Below are positions 37,219-45,478 of a DNA stretch of 64,000 nucleotides, piece after piece. Numbering within the stretch: the first letter of the stretch is position 1; the number at the start of each line of letters is the position of its first letter. Source of the DNA: Plantibacter sp. ME-Dv--P-122b (GTDB taxonomy: Bacteria > Actinomycetota > Actinomycetes > Actinomycetales > Microbacteriaceae); the NCBI RefSeq assembly GCF_030209375.1, contig NZ_JARVSC010000010.1, positions 62,001-126,000 of the forward strand. The letters run 5' to 3'. Position numbers and translations under genes: made by a program. Below the pieces are notes generated by a model, which had not been told where the DNA came from, made no database searches, and saw nothing but the letters and a program-made list of their open reading frames with translations.

Positions 37219-37656
37219 TCAGTCGATGTGGCGGTGGATGAGGCGGGTGAGGACGATCGCGCTGCGGGTGTGGTCGACGTTGGGGGCGATCCGCACCTTC
37301 TCCAGGGCGTCCTCGAGGGCGGGGATGTTGCGGGCCCGCATGTGCACGATGGCGTCGGCACTGCCGGTGACGGTGCCGGCGTCGACGACCTCCGGGACGC
37401 CCGAGAGGATCCGCAGCAGCTCGTTGGGGGACACGGTGCCGCGGCAGAAGAGTTCGACGTAGGCTTCTGTCTGCATGCCGTCGACCGTGGGGTCGACCTG
37501 GATCGTGAACGACTGGATGACTCCGTCGGCGACGAGGCGGTCGACGCGTCGCTTCACCGCTGAGGCCGACAAGCCCACGACCGTGCCGATGTCGCCGTAG
37601 CCGGCGCGTGAGTTCTGTCGGAGCAGGTCGATGATGCCGCGGTCGAGGTTGTCCAT
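37219..37656 (-). CDS. Lrp/AsnC-family regulator
   Basis: 145 residues. Helix-turn-helix at about 5-55 (RAGYGDIGTVVGLSASAVKRRVDRL), then the AsnC ligand-binding domain with VDAGTVTGSADAIVHM. Divergent from the dimethylargininase-type gene over 162 bases containing two palindromes, the usual arrangement for an AsnC protein controlling an amino acid degradation gene. TACACT at -13 to -8 suggests a leaderless mRNA. The ligand is probably an amino acid of the arginine family, by context. Confidence 0.88.
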   Translation of the reverse strand: MDNLDRGIIDLLRQNSRAGYGDIGTVVGLSASAVKRRVDRLVADGVIQSFTIQVDPTVDGMQTEAYVELFCRGTVSPNELLRILSGVPEVVDAGTVTGSADAIVHMRARNIPALEDALEKVRIAPNVDHTRSAIVLTRLIHRHID

Positions 37657-37663
37657 GAGACTC

Positions 37664-37669
37664 AGTGTA
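37664..37669 (-). promoter_or_regulatory. -10 box of the AsnC-type gene (leaderless)
   Basis: TACACT on the minus strand at -13 to -8 from the ATG at 37656. Confidence 0.5.
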
Positions 37670-37671
37670 AG

Positions 37672-37684
37672 CGCAATCATTGCG
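37672..37684. promoter_or_regulatory. palindrome CGCAATCATTGCG, likely AsnC site 1
   Basis: Thirteen-base palindrome with a central C, immediately upstream of the AsnC-type gene's -10 box; fits autoregulation. Confidence 0.5.
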
Positions 37685-37739
37685 TGAAAAACTGCCACTT
37701 CGCAGCATTCCTGCGCCAAACTCCGTGAAAACGCTGCGA

Positions 37740-37751
37740 ATCGCATGCGAT
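37740..37751. promoter_or_regulatory. palindrome ATCGCATGCGAT, likely AsnC site 2
   Basis: Perfect 12-bp palindrome, 67 bases from site 1 and 67 bases before the start of the divergent gene. Confidence 0.45.
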
Positions 37752-37818
37752 GATGAATGTGGCGTGCCCCCGGGCCCCTGGACCTCGTCCGCCGACCCTC
37801 GCTCGTTTGGAGGCCGAC

Positions 37819-38700
37819 GTGTCGTCGACGCTCAATCACCCCACCCCCGCCACGCAGGACGCCGCGACCGGCACCCGCGTCGCGAACCGTCGCCGGTACC
37901 TCATGTGCCGGCCGGACCGCTTCACCGTCAGCTACCGGATCAACCCCTGGATGAACCCGGACGACCCGACCGACACCTCGCTCGCGGTGTCGCAGTGGGA
38001 GCAGCTGCACCAGGCCTACCTCGATCTCGGCCACCGGATCGACCTCATCGATCCGATCGACGGCCTCCCCGACATGGTGTTCGCGGCGAACGGCGGCTTC
38101 ACGCTCGACGGCATCGCCTACGGGGCGAAGTTCACCTACGAGGAGCGCATCCCCGAGGGGGCGGCCTACATGGACTGGTTCGAGGCGAACGGCTTCCGCG
38201 TCGAGCGGCCGGAGTTCGTGAACGAGGGTGAGGGCGACATCATGCTCGTCGGCGACACCATCCTCGCCGGGACCGGGTTCCGCACCGATCCCCGCAGCCA
38301 CGACGAGGTGCGTCGGATCTTCGACCGCGAGGTCGTGACCCTCAACCTCGTGAACCCGAGTTTCTACCACCTCGACACCGCGATCGCCGTGCTCGACCCG
38401 GTGGCTCCCGCCGACGGCTCACCCGCGAACATCGCCTACCTGCCGACCGCGTTCGACGAGGCGAGCAACCGCATCCTCGAGCAGCGCTACCCCGACGCGA
38501 TCCACGTGAGCACCGAGGATGCTGCGGTCCTCGGCCTCAACTCGATCTCGAACGGTCGCGAGGTCGTCATCGCCGCCAGGGCCGTCGGGTTCGAGCGTCA
38601 ACTGCGCGAGCGCGGGTACACGCCGATCGGTGTCGACCTGTCCGAGCTGCTCCTCGGTGGCGGTGGCGTGAAGTGTTGCACGCTCGAGCTGCGTGGGTAA
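37819..38700 (+). CDS. ddaH: dimethylargininase-type amidinohydrolase
   Basis: 293 residues from GTG 37819, five bases behind TTGGAGG; an in-frame ATG at 37750 lacks a ribosome site. Member of the DDAH/amidinotransferase fold. FAANGGF at 88-94 and NEGEGDIML hold acidic substrate ligands; His184 (FYHLDT) and a cysteine near the end (Cys286, in GGGGVKCCTLE) form the catalytic pair. The reaction would be hydrolysis of methylated arginine to citrulline, or of arginine or a related guanidine; the exact substrate is uncertain. Divergent from an AsnC regulator and close to putA, pointing to amino acid use. Confidence 0.8.
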   Translation: MSSTLNHPTPATQDAATGTRVANRRRYLMCRPDRFTVSYRINPWMNPDDPTDTSLAVSQWEQLHQAYLDLGHRIDLIDPIDGLPDMVFAANGGFTLDGIAYGAKFTYEERIPEGAAYMDWFEANGFRVERPEFVNEGEGDIMLVGDTILAGTGFRTDPRSHDEVRRIFDREVVTLNLVNPSFYHLDTAIAVLDPVAPADGSPANIAYLPTAFDEASNRILEQRYPDAIHVSTEDAAVLGLNSISNGREVVIAARAVGFERQLRERGYTPIGVDLSELLLGGGGVKCCTLELRG

Positions 38701-38724
38701 CCCTTCGACGAGCTCAGGGACCGG
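38701..38724. repeat. family C repeat, copy C8
   Basis: CCCTTCGACGAGCTCAGGGA followed by CCGG, starting at the first base after the ddaH stop codon. Confidence 0.85.
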
Positions 38725-38831
38725 ACCGGAGCGGCCCGGTCTCAGGCACCCTGGTCGGTGTCGAGGGGTTGCGGGTGCCAGTGGGGCGGCGTATACCTGC
38801 ACTGACCGCTTGAACCTGAGGAAGGGCACCC

Positions 38832-39065
38832 ATGGACGCCGGAGAACGACGTGACCACGAACGCGCGAACGCAGGGCGCTCCGGCACCCTGAGCGATGCG
38901 ACGGGGTTCTGGGTCGTGATCGCCTTCGCCCTGTTCGGCGGCGGGATGTGGGCGTTCGGCGAGGCGTTCCGTACGGACGTCCTGCAGGCCGTCTGGTTCA
39001 TGGGCGGCATCCTCATGATCGCGCTCGCCATCTTCATCCCGGCGCACTTCGCCAGCAACAACTGA
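38832..39065 (+). CDS. small two-helix membrane protein
   Basis: 77 residues. A charged head of about 24 residues, then two membrane helices (about 25-45 and 52-71) with Gly and Trp between them. Ribosome site GAGGAAGGG is upstream. No recognised family. It is the single gene of a short transcript before the mannosyltransferase gene. Confidence 0.6.
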   Translation: MDAGERRDHERANAGRSGTLSDATGFWVVIAFALFGGGMWAFGEAFRTDVLQAVWFMGGILMIALAIFIPAHFASNN

Positions 39066-39148
39066 CCCCCAGCCGGACGTTCGCCGACCGTTCCCTGAGC
39101 GTCCGGCCGTCCGGTCGGAGGCCGCCGATACGGTCCTGTTCAGCGCGC

Positions 39149-39154
39149 TACGCT
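39149..39154 (+). promoter_or_regulatory. -10 box of the mannosyltransferase gene
   Basis: TACGCT, which would give a leader of about 19 bases containing GAGGA before the ATG at 39180. Confidence 0.4.
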
Positions 39155-39179
39155 GGCTGAGCAGACACGAGGACGGCAC

Positions 39180-39938
39180 ATGGATTCCACGGTGGTCATC
39201 ATTCCCACCTACAACGAACGCGAGAACCTGGAGAGGATCGTCGCGCGCGTCCGCGTCGCTGCACCATCCGTCGAGGTGCTCGTGGTCGACGACAACTCAC
39301 CCGACGGCACCGGAGCGATCGCCGACCGGCTCGCCGCCGAGGACGATGCGGTACACGTGCTGCACCGCACCGGGAAGGAAGGGCTCGGCGCCGCCTACAA
39401 GGCCGGCTTCGCCTGGGCACTCGGGCGCGGATTCGGCAACGTGGTCGAGATGGACGCCGACGGATCCCACGCCCCCGAGCAGTTGCCGGCGCTCCTCGCG
39501 GCCACCGCGGAGGCGGACGTCGTCCTCGGGTCGCGCTGGGTCCCGGGCGGCACCGTCGTCAACTGGCCCAAGCATCGTGAGGCCATCTCGCGGGTCGGCA
39601 GTGCCTACGCCCGGTTCGCGCTCCGGCTCCCCGCCCGCGACGTGACCGGCGGCTACCGCGTGTTCAGTGCTGACGCACTGCGTCGGCTGCAGCTCGACGA
39701 GGTCCACAGCCACGGCTACGGCTTCCAGGTCGACATGCTCTGGCATGCGAATCGCGCCGGTCTGCGGATCGTCGAGGTGCCGATCACCTTCACCGAGCGG
39801 ACGCTCGGGGCCTCCAAGATGACGAGCGGGATCGTCGTCGAAGCCATGCTCCGCGTCACCTGGTGGGGTGTCTGCGAACTGACGGACCGCATCACCGGGC
39901 GTCGTCCTGCAGCATCGCGGGCGGCCGCCGGCTCCTGA
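39180..39938 (+). CDS. ppm1: polyprenol-phosphate mannosyltransferase
   Basis: 252 residues of the GT2 family. Transfers mannose from GDP-mannose to polyprenyl phosphate on the inner face of the membrane, supplying lipomannan and O-mannosylation. Sugar-nucleotide residues DDNSPDGT at 37-44 and metal motif EMDADGSH at 90-97 are present, with GGYRVFSADALRRL and SHGYGFQVDMLW further on. There is no acyltransferase (Lnt) domain fused, as expected outside mycobacteria. Confidence 0.9.
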   Translation: MDSTVVIIPTYNERENLERIVARVRVAAPSVEVLVVDDNSPDGTGAIADRLAAEDDAVHVLHRTGKEGLGAAYKAGFAWALGRGFGNVVEMDADGSHAPEQLPALLAATAEADVVLGSRWVPGGTVVNWPKHREAISRVGSAYARFALRLPARDVTGGYRVFSADALRRLQLDEVHSHGYGFQVDMLWHANRAGLRIVEVPITFTERTLGASKMTSGIVVEAMLRVTWWGVCELTDRITGRRPAASRAAAGS

Positions 39939-39971
39939 GCCGCAGTGGCGCCCGTCTCGGCGGGCGCCCCG

Positions 39972-40640
39972 TCAGCTGCGGCGCGGACCCGAGGAGATGA
40001 CCGGTGCCGAGCCGATGAGGTCCTCGTCGTCGACCGCGTCGACGAGGAACGCGGCGACGTCGCAGCGAGGGATCCGGAGCGAGCTCGGCCAGCTTCCCGG
40101 CGGTGACGACACGACCGGGCGTCGGGCGTCGCTGGCGGAGAGCACGGTCGGATACACGATGGTCCAGTCGAGCTCCGAGCGACGGAGGAACGCGTCCGCC
40201 TGCTCGTGATCGGCGTAGACGGTGCCGAGTCGGAGGAAGTGCGTCGCCCAGCGGAGGCCGGCGGGGACGCTCTGGACCGACTCGCCGGCACCGAGCGCGG
40301 AGAGGAGGACGACTCGACGCAGGCCGCGCGAGCGCATCACGTCCGTCACGACCCGCACGGCGTTCGAGATGAGATCGGGAGGGCTCACCTGGCGGGCCCA
40401 CGGCCAGTCGGACGAGCCGATGTTGCTGAGCGCGATGATCACGGCCTGCGCGCCACGCATGGCCTCCTCGACGTCCTCAGTCCGCAGGGGAGACCCCTGG
40501 ACGATCGTCAGGCGGTCGCCGGGGACGACGGCAGCGGGGTCGCGGACGAGGGCGGTGACCGAGTGGCCGCGGCGGAGAGCCTCGCCGATGATGAGCCGCC
40601 CGGTGCGGCCGCTCCCACCGATCACGAGGAGCTGTGCCAC
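39972..40640 (-). CDS. NAD(P)-binding protein, NmrA-like
   Basis: 222 residues from GTG 40640 behind GGAGG; a GTG eight codons earlier has no ribosome site. Rossmann motif GGSGRTGRLI at the start, then short strands and DWTIVYPTVLS near residue 160. The group has no catalytic tyrosine triad and usually senses or reduces small quinone-like compounds. The substrate is unknown. Convergent with ppm1. Confidence 0.78.
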   Translation of the reverse strand: MAQLLVIGGSGRTGRLIIGEALRRGHSVTALVRDPAAVVPGDRLTIVQGSPLRTEDVEEAMRGAQAVIIALSNIGSSDWPWARQVSPPDLISNAVRVVTDVMRSRGLRRVVLLSALGAGESVQSVPAGLRWATHFLRLGTVYADHEQADAFLRRSELDWTIVYPTVLSASDARRPVVSSPPGSWPSSLRIPRCDVAAFLVDAVDDEDLIGSAPVISSGPRRS

Positions 40641-40781
40641 CGTCGCCTCCAGATCGTCGAACACCGGCCCGACGGTGCAGGTGCTGCGACCGTCGGGACG
40701 GTTCCATGGTTCCCGAAGGAGCGACGGAGGGCATCGGGGACAACCCGTGGAGTGCGGCGGTGACCGGGTCCGGCCGGACGA

Positions 40782-42122
40782 TCAGGCCTTCGCGGCCGCC
40801 GGCTTCCGGGCCGGAGCCTTCCGAGCCGCCGGTGCCGCGGGCTTCGCCGCTGCCGGACGACCGGCGCTCAGTGACGACTGTTCCGGCATCGGCTGCAGCG
40901 TCGTGAACCGCGACAGCTGGGTCACGTGGTGCGGCTGCAGCTCCTCCAGCGACGCGACACCGAGGAGCTTCATCGTGCGCACGATCTCGCCCGAGAGGAT
41001 CTGGATCGCGCGGTCGACGCCCTCGCGCCCACCGGCCATGAGTCCGTACAGGTAGGCACGGCCGATGAAGGTGAAGCGCGCACCGAGGGCTACGGACGCC
41101 ACGATGTCGGCGCCGTTCATAATGCCGGTGTCGAGGTGCACCTCGGCGTCCTTGCCCACCTCGCGGACGACGCTCGGCAGGAGGTGGAACGGGATCGGTG
41201 CGCGGTCGAGCTGACGGCCGCCGTGGTTGGAGAGCTGGACGGCGTCCGCACCGAGGTCGACGGCGAGCTTCGCATCGGCGACCGACTGGACGCCCTTGAC
41301 GATGAGCTTGCCCTTCCACTGCTCGCGGATGTACTTGACCTCGTCAGGACCGACGGTCGGGTCGAACATCGTGTCGATGAGCGCCGCGACGGTTCCCGAC
41401 CAGCGGTCGAGGCTCGCGAAGGCCAACGGCTCCGTGGTGAGGAAGTTGATCCACCATGCCGGGCGGGGGAGCGCGTCGACGATGGTCTTCGGGGTGAGCG
41501 ACGGCGGGATCGTCATGCCGTTGCGGACGTCGCGCAGGCGGGCGCCGCCGACGGGGGTGTCGACCGTCACGACGAGGGTGTCGTAGCCGGCCGCTGCCGC
41601 GCGGTCGACGAGCGCCATCGACCGTTCGCGCTCGCTCCACATGTAGAGCTGGAACCAATTGCGGCCACCGGGTGCCGCCGCCGTGACGTCCTCGATCGAG
41701 GTCGTGCCCATGGTCGACAGGGTGAAGGGGATGCCGGCGGCCGCTGCGGCGGAGGCTCCCGCGCGCTCGCCCTCGGTCTGCATCATGCGGGTGAAGCCGG
41801 TGGGAGCGATGCCGAAGGGGAACGCGACGCGCTCGCCGAGGACGTCCCAGCCGGTGTCGACGTTCGCGACGTTCTCGAGGACGGCCGGGTGGAACTCGAT
41901 GTCCTGGAACGCCTGCCGTGCCCGCGCCAGCGAGATCTCGCCCTCGGCGGCGCCGTCGGTGTAGTCGAAGGGCGCCGTCGGCGTGACCTTCTTCGCGATC
42001 GCCCGCAGATCGCTGATGGTGGTGGCGGCCGCCAGGCGTCGCTTCCGGGCGTTGAACTCCGGCTTCTTGAACTGCATGAGCGGCAGGAGGTCGTGGGGCT
42101 TGGGGATGCGGCGTTCAACCAT
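40782..42122 (-). CDS. lldD: L-lactate dehydrogenase, FMN-dependent
   Basis: 446 residues. Oxidises L-lactate to pyruvate and passes electrons to the respiratory chain. FMN alpha-hydroxy-acid oxidase signature with Lys276, catalytic His300 and Arg303 (SNHGGRQLD). The chain is about 50 residues longer than average because of an Ala/Lys/Pro-rich basic tail after residue 395. Its start overlaps the 3' end of the regulator gene by eight bases, and the regulator's last codons are repeat DNA, so the operon is lldR-like then lldD. Confidence 0.92.
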   Translation of the reverse strand: MVERRIPKPHDLLPLMQFKKPEFNARKRRLAAATTISDLRAIAKKVTPTAPFDYTDGAAEGEISLARARQAFQDIEFHPAVLENVANVDTGWDVLGERVAFPFGIAPTGFTRMMQTEGERAGASAAAAAGIPFTLSTMGTTSIEDVTAAAPGGRNWFQLYMWSERERSMALVDRAAAAGYDTLVVTVDTPVGGARLRDVRNGMTIPPSLTPKTIVDALPRPAWWINFLTTEPLAFASLDRWSGTVAALIDTMFDPTVGPDEVKYIREQWKGKLIVKGVQSVADAKLAVDLGADAVQLSNHGGRQLDRAPIPFHLLPSVVREVGKDAEVHLDTGIMNGADIVASVALGARFTFIGRAYLYGLMAGGREGVDRAIQILSGEIVRTMKLLGVASLEELQPHHVTQLSRFTTLQPMPEQSSLSAGRPAAAKPAAPAARKAPARKPAAAKA

Positions 42123-42951
42123 GGTCTGTCTCTTCTTTCCGCGAACTGTCGCTTGAGGTGGGTGTCGAGGGGTGCGGACTGTCGTCTTGTGACAGTTCGC
42201 GAGCCTGGTAGTAGTTGGTGATGTGGGAGCGGACGGACTGGCGGGCCAGCTCGGCGTCGGCCTGACGGATCGCCTCCACGATGCCCCGGTGCTCGGCGCG
42301 CAGGCGGTCGGCGGTGGCCGACCACGAAGCCAGTTGGGGGACGCCGGCCAGGACGTAGCGCTCGATGGAGTCGCGGAGGCCCGACATCGTGGCGACGAGG
42401 ACCTGGTTGCCCTCCGCCTCGGCGAGCGACAGGTGGAACTGCGCGTCGAGGGCGAGGAACTCGGCCTCTGTGAGGGTGGGCTGGTCCATCGCGTCGAGCA
42501 GGGACTCGGGGTGCGCGAGGTCTGGCACAGCGGCCTCGGCACGCGATGCGAGACTGTGGACGACCGCGGTCTCGATCACGAGCCTGGTGTCGACCACGTC
42601 CTGGACGGCGAAGCCCTGCGCGGCGACCTGGAGCCGCATGAGGGTGGCCATGCCACCGGACGGCGTGGCGACGATGATCGCGCCGGCGGTCGGGCCGGAT
42701 CCCGTATGGGTGCGGATGAGCCCCAGGACCTCGAGGACGCGGATCGCCTCGCGGACACTGGATCGACCGACGCCGAGGTCGATCGCGAGCTGTCGTTCGC
42801 CGGGCAGGCGGTCGCCGGGGGTGAGGACGCCGCTGAGGAGGTCGGACTCGATGCGGGCGAGCACGACTTCCCAAGCCCGGGGCTCCGCCGCTGTGGCCGC
42901 GGGCGGTGCCGCCGGTGCCACTGCCGACGCGGCTGTCGCTGGTGCGTTCAT
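42115..42951 (-). CDS. FadR/LldR-type GntR regulator of lldD
   Basis: 278 residues. Winged helix at about 30-95 ([24 protein letters not shown]), then a helical FCD ligand domain to about residue 250 with the usual acid and histidine pattern. It should bind lactate and control its own operon, which contains lldD. Residues 251-271 (from ARELSQDD on) are encoded by inverted repeat B2, so the tail has been rewritten by a repeat. The ribosome site GGAGGA precedes ATG 42951. Confidence 0.9.
   Translation of the reverse strand: MNAPATAASAVAPAAPPAATAAEPRAWEVVLARIESDLLSGVLTPGDRLPGERQLAIDLGVGRSSVREAIRVLEVLGLIRTHTGSGPTAGAIIVATPSGGMATLMRLQVAAQGFAVQDVVDTRLVIETAVVHSLASRAEAAVPDLAHPESLLDAMDQPTLTEAEFLALDAQFHLSLAEAEGNQVLVATMSGLRDSIERYVLAGVPQLASWSATADRLRAEHRGIVEAIRQADAELARQSVRSHITNYYQARELSQDDSPHPSTPTSSDSSRKEETDHG
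42140..42201. repeat. family B inverted repeat, copy B2, inside coding sequence
   Basis: 62-bp element with perfect 11-bp arms CGCGAACTGTC / GACAGTTCGCG. It encodes residues 251-271 of the FadR-type regulator and sits just ahead of the lldD start. Confidence 0.88.
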
Positions 42952-42973
42952 CGATCCTCCTTCGACGCTGCGG

Positions 42974-42988
42974 TGTGGTCAGACCACA
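42974..42988. promoter_or_regulatory. FadR/LldR-type operator TGTGGTCAGACCACA
   Basis: Fifteen-base palindrome. Its core TGGTCAGACCA fits the FadR-family consensus TNGTNNNACNA exactly. It lies over the predicted transcription start, 23-37 bases before the regulator's start codon, where binding would block transcription. Confidence 0.7.
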
Positions 42989-42989
42989 A

Positions 42990-42995
42990 ACCTTA
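42990..42995 (-). promoter_or_regulatory. -10 box of the lldR-lldD operon
   Basis: TAAGGT on the minus strand, between the FadR-type operator and the LacI-type palindrome at 43000-43013. Confidence 0.5.
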
Positions 42996-42999
42996 CCTC

Positions 43000-43013
43000 T
43001 TGAACCGATTCAA
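43000..43013. promoter_or_regulatory. LacI-type palindrome TTGAACCGATTCAA
   Basis: Imperfect palindrome with central CG. The core TGAACCGATTCA differs by one base from the perfect half-symmetric core TGAATCGATTCA found upstream of rhaM. It lies between the -10 box and the expected -35 area of the lactate operon. Confidence 0.55.
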
Positions 43014-43072
43014 CGCGAGCTGTCGCCGCAGATTTTTCCGAGAAGGGACTCCGACGAACGTCGGCGCCCGCC

Positions 43073-44005
43073 TCAGGTGCGGAGGACGATGTTCTCCGGC
43101 TCCTCGTCGGCCAACAGGTGTTCGATCTGTCGCCGGAGGAGGCGCGCCATCCGCGGCAGCATGGCGCTCGTCGCGCCCCCGATGTGCGGGGAGACGAGCA
43201 CGTTCGGCAGGGACCAGAGCGGATGGTCGGCGGGCAGCGGTTCGGGGTCCGTCACATCGAGCGCCAAGCGGATGCGCCCACTCGTCGCATGCTCCACCAG
43301 TGCGTCGGTGTCGGCGACGGGACCGCGGGCGACGTTCACGACGAGGGCGTCGTCGGGCAGTGCCGCCAGGAAGGCGTCTCCGATCAAGCCGCGGGTGCCG
43401 TCGGTGAGCGGCACGACGACGATGACGATCTCAGCGTGCGGCAGGAGTCCGGGCAGCTCGTCGATGCCGTGGATCGGCCCCCGCTCGTCCTCCCGCGCGC
43501 TCGACGCCACCCGGGTGACCTCGACCTCGAACGGGAGCAGCCGCTCCTCGATGGCCGCACCGACCCCGCCGTACCCGATCAGGAGCACGCGGCGGTCGGC
43601 GAGGCTCGGGCGCTGGCTCTGCAGCCACTCGCCCGTCCGCTCGGCGCGCACGAAGTCCGGGATACCCCGCTGCGAGGCGAGGATGAGCCCCACCGTGAGC
43701 TCAGCTGTTGAGGTCTCGTGAACGGTCGCCGCGTTGGCGAGGGTGATGCCCGTCGGGAGGAGGTCCGCGAGGCCGTCGTAGCCGATCGACTGCACCTGGA
43801 CGAGCTTCGGCGTCACCGCGGCGACGTTCGCGAGCGGCTTGTTCGAGCCGAGGTACACGGGCACGACGAGGTCGATGTGCTCGACCGGAGGTTCGGCGCG
43901 CAGATCCCATTCGACGAACTCGACGCCCTCGGGGAGGGGGCCCTGCGACAGCACCTCCTCGCGCAGGTCGGCGGGCAGGCTGACGATGAGTGGAGAAGCG
44001 GTCAT
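43073..44005 (-). CDS. D-2-hydroxyacid dehydrogenase family protein
   Basis: 310 residues. NAD(P) motif IGYGGVG at 143-149 and the catalytic set Arg227 (NVARGP), Glu255 and His274 (SPHIGG). Reduces a 2-keto acid or oxidises a 2-hydroxy acid; the substrate is unknown. It starts nine bases after the rhaB stop, so it is the third gene of the rhamnose operon. Recycling of a keto or hydroxy acid made from lactaldehyde is an inference from that position. Confidence 0.85.
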   Translation of the reverse strand: MTASPLIVSLPADLREEVLSQGPLPEGVEFVEWDLRAEPPVEHIDLVVPVYLGSNKPLANVAAVTPKLVQVQSIGYDGLADLLPTGITLANAATVHETSTAELTVGLILASQRGIPDFVRAERTGEWLQSQRPSLADRRVLLIGYGGVGAAIEERLLPFEVEVTRVASSAREDERGPIHGIDELPGLLPHAEIVIVVVPLTDGTRGLIGDAFLAALPDDALVVNVARGPVADTDALVEHATSGRIRLALDVTDPEPLPADHPLWSLPNVLVSPHIGGATSAMLPRMARLLRRQIEHLLADEEPENIVLRT

Positions 44006-44014
44006 GCTGCGACG

Positions 44015-45478
44015 CTACCGGCTGACGGACGTGGAGCCGGCAGGCTTGCGCGGCTCGTAGCGGGTCGGCTCGAAGGAACGGGCGACGAGGGCGCGCAGGG
44101 TCTCGAGGTCGCCGTCGATGATCCCCACGGCCCTGGCCTGCACGAGGACGTTCCCCAGCGCCGTCGCCTCGACCGGGCCGGCGATGACCGGGATCCCCGC
44201 GCGGTCGGCCGTCAGCTGGCACAGGAGCGTGTTCTGGGATCCGCCGCCGACGACGTGGATCGCGCGCACCTCGACCCCGGACAGCTCGGAGGCCGTGTGG
44301 ACCGCATCCGCGAACGCCTGCGCCAGGCTCTCGATGATGCACCGGACGAACTCGGCACGGGACTGCGGTACTGCCCGCCCGTGCTCGGTGAGGAACTCGG
44401 CGATGCGCGACGGCAGGTCGCCGGGGGCGAGGAACCGGGGGTCGTTCGCATCGAACACCGAGACGGGTGCGTCGACCGCGGCGGCCTGGGCGATGAGCCC
44501 GGGCAGGTCGATCGTCTCGCCACCGCGCTCCCAGGTGCGCACCGACTCGCTCAGGAGCCAGAGTCCCATCACGTTGTGCAGGAAGCGGGTGCGTCCGTCG
44601 ACGCCGCCCTCGTTCGTGAAGTTCGCCGCTCGACTCGCCTCGGTGAGGACCGGTCGTTCGAGCTCGACCCCGACGAGTCCCCAGGTGCCGCACGAGATGT
44701 AGGCGGCATCCGGGGTCGTCATCGGGACGGCGACGACCGCTGAGGCCGTGTCGTGTGAGCCGATGGCGGTGACGGGCGTGGACGAGGGCAGACCGACCTC
44801 GGCGGCGACTGCTTCGAGGAGCGTCCCGATGCGATCGCCCGGCTGGACGATGGGCGGGAGGACGGCCGCCGGGATGCCGAGTCGGGCGAGGAGTCCGGCG
44901 TCCCACCTGGTCGGTTCGCCGGCGCGGACGAGGCCGGTGGTCGACGCGTTGGTGGCCTCGGCGACGCGGGCACCGGTCAGCCAGTGCGCGATGAGGTCGG
45001 GCACCAGGAGCGCGGTGTCGGCGACGTCGAGCATGCCGGCGTCGCGCTCGGTCGCGAGCTGGTAGACGGTGTTGAACGGCAGGAACTGGAGACCGTTCGC
45101 GCGGTAGAGGTCGGCGAAGGGGACCGTTCCGTGGACCGCCTCGACACCCGCCGCCGTCCGTTCGTCGCGGTAGTGGAACGGTGCGCCGAGGAGGCGCCCC
45201 TGCCGGAGGAGGCCGTAGTCGACCGCCCACGAGTCGATGCCGATGCTCGCGAGGTGTGGCTCCTGCTTCGCCGCGCCCGACAGCCCTGCGATGATCGAGC
45301 GGTACAACTCGAGGATGTTCCAGTGCAGGCCGTCGGGTGTGCGGACGGGCGTGTTCGGGAACCGCGCTACCGGTACGAGGCGCAGCTCGCCGGGGCCGAC
45401 GTGACCGAGCATGACCCGCCCGCTCGTGGCCCCGAGGTCGACCGCTGCGACGGTGCCGCTCCGGCCTGCCGCGCTCAT
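44015..45478 (-). CDS. rhaB: rhamnulokinase
   Basis: 487 residues of the FGGY kinase family. Phosphorylates L-rhamnulose at O-1. The nucleotide motif AVDLGATSGRVMLG lies near the N-terminus, GSHDTASAV at the middle and VVGGGSQNTLLCQLTADR near the C-terminal ATP site. Its start overlaps the stop of the aldolase gene by four bases, and the fixed order aldolase, kinase supports the substrate call. Confidence 0.9.
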   Translation of the reverse strand: MSAAGRSGTVAAVDLGATSGRVMLGHVGPGELRLVPVARFPNTPVRTPDGLHWNILELYRSIIAGLSGAAKQEPHLASIGIDSWAVDYGLLRQGRLLGAPFHYRDERTAAGVEAVHGTVPFADLYRANGLQFLPFNTVYQLATERDAGMLDVADTALLVPDLIAHWLTGARVAEATNASTTGLVRAGEPTRWDAGLLARLGIPAAVLPPIVQPGDRIGTLLEAVAAEVGLPSSTPVTAIGSHDTASAVVAVPMTTPDAAYISCGTWGLVGVELERPVLTEASRAANFTNEGGVDGRTRFLHNVMGLWLLSESVRTWERGGETIDLPGLIAQAAAVDAPVSVFDANDPRFLAPGDLPSRIAEFLTEHGRAVPQSRAEFVRCIIESLAQAFADAVHTASELSGVEVRAIHVVGGGSQNTLLCQLTADRAGIPVIAGPVEATALGNVLVQARAVGIIDGDLETLRALVARSFEPTRYEPRKPAGSTSVSR

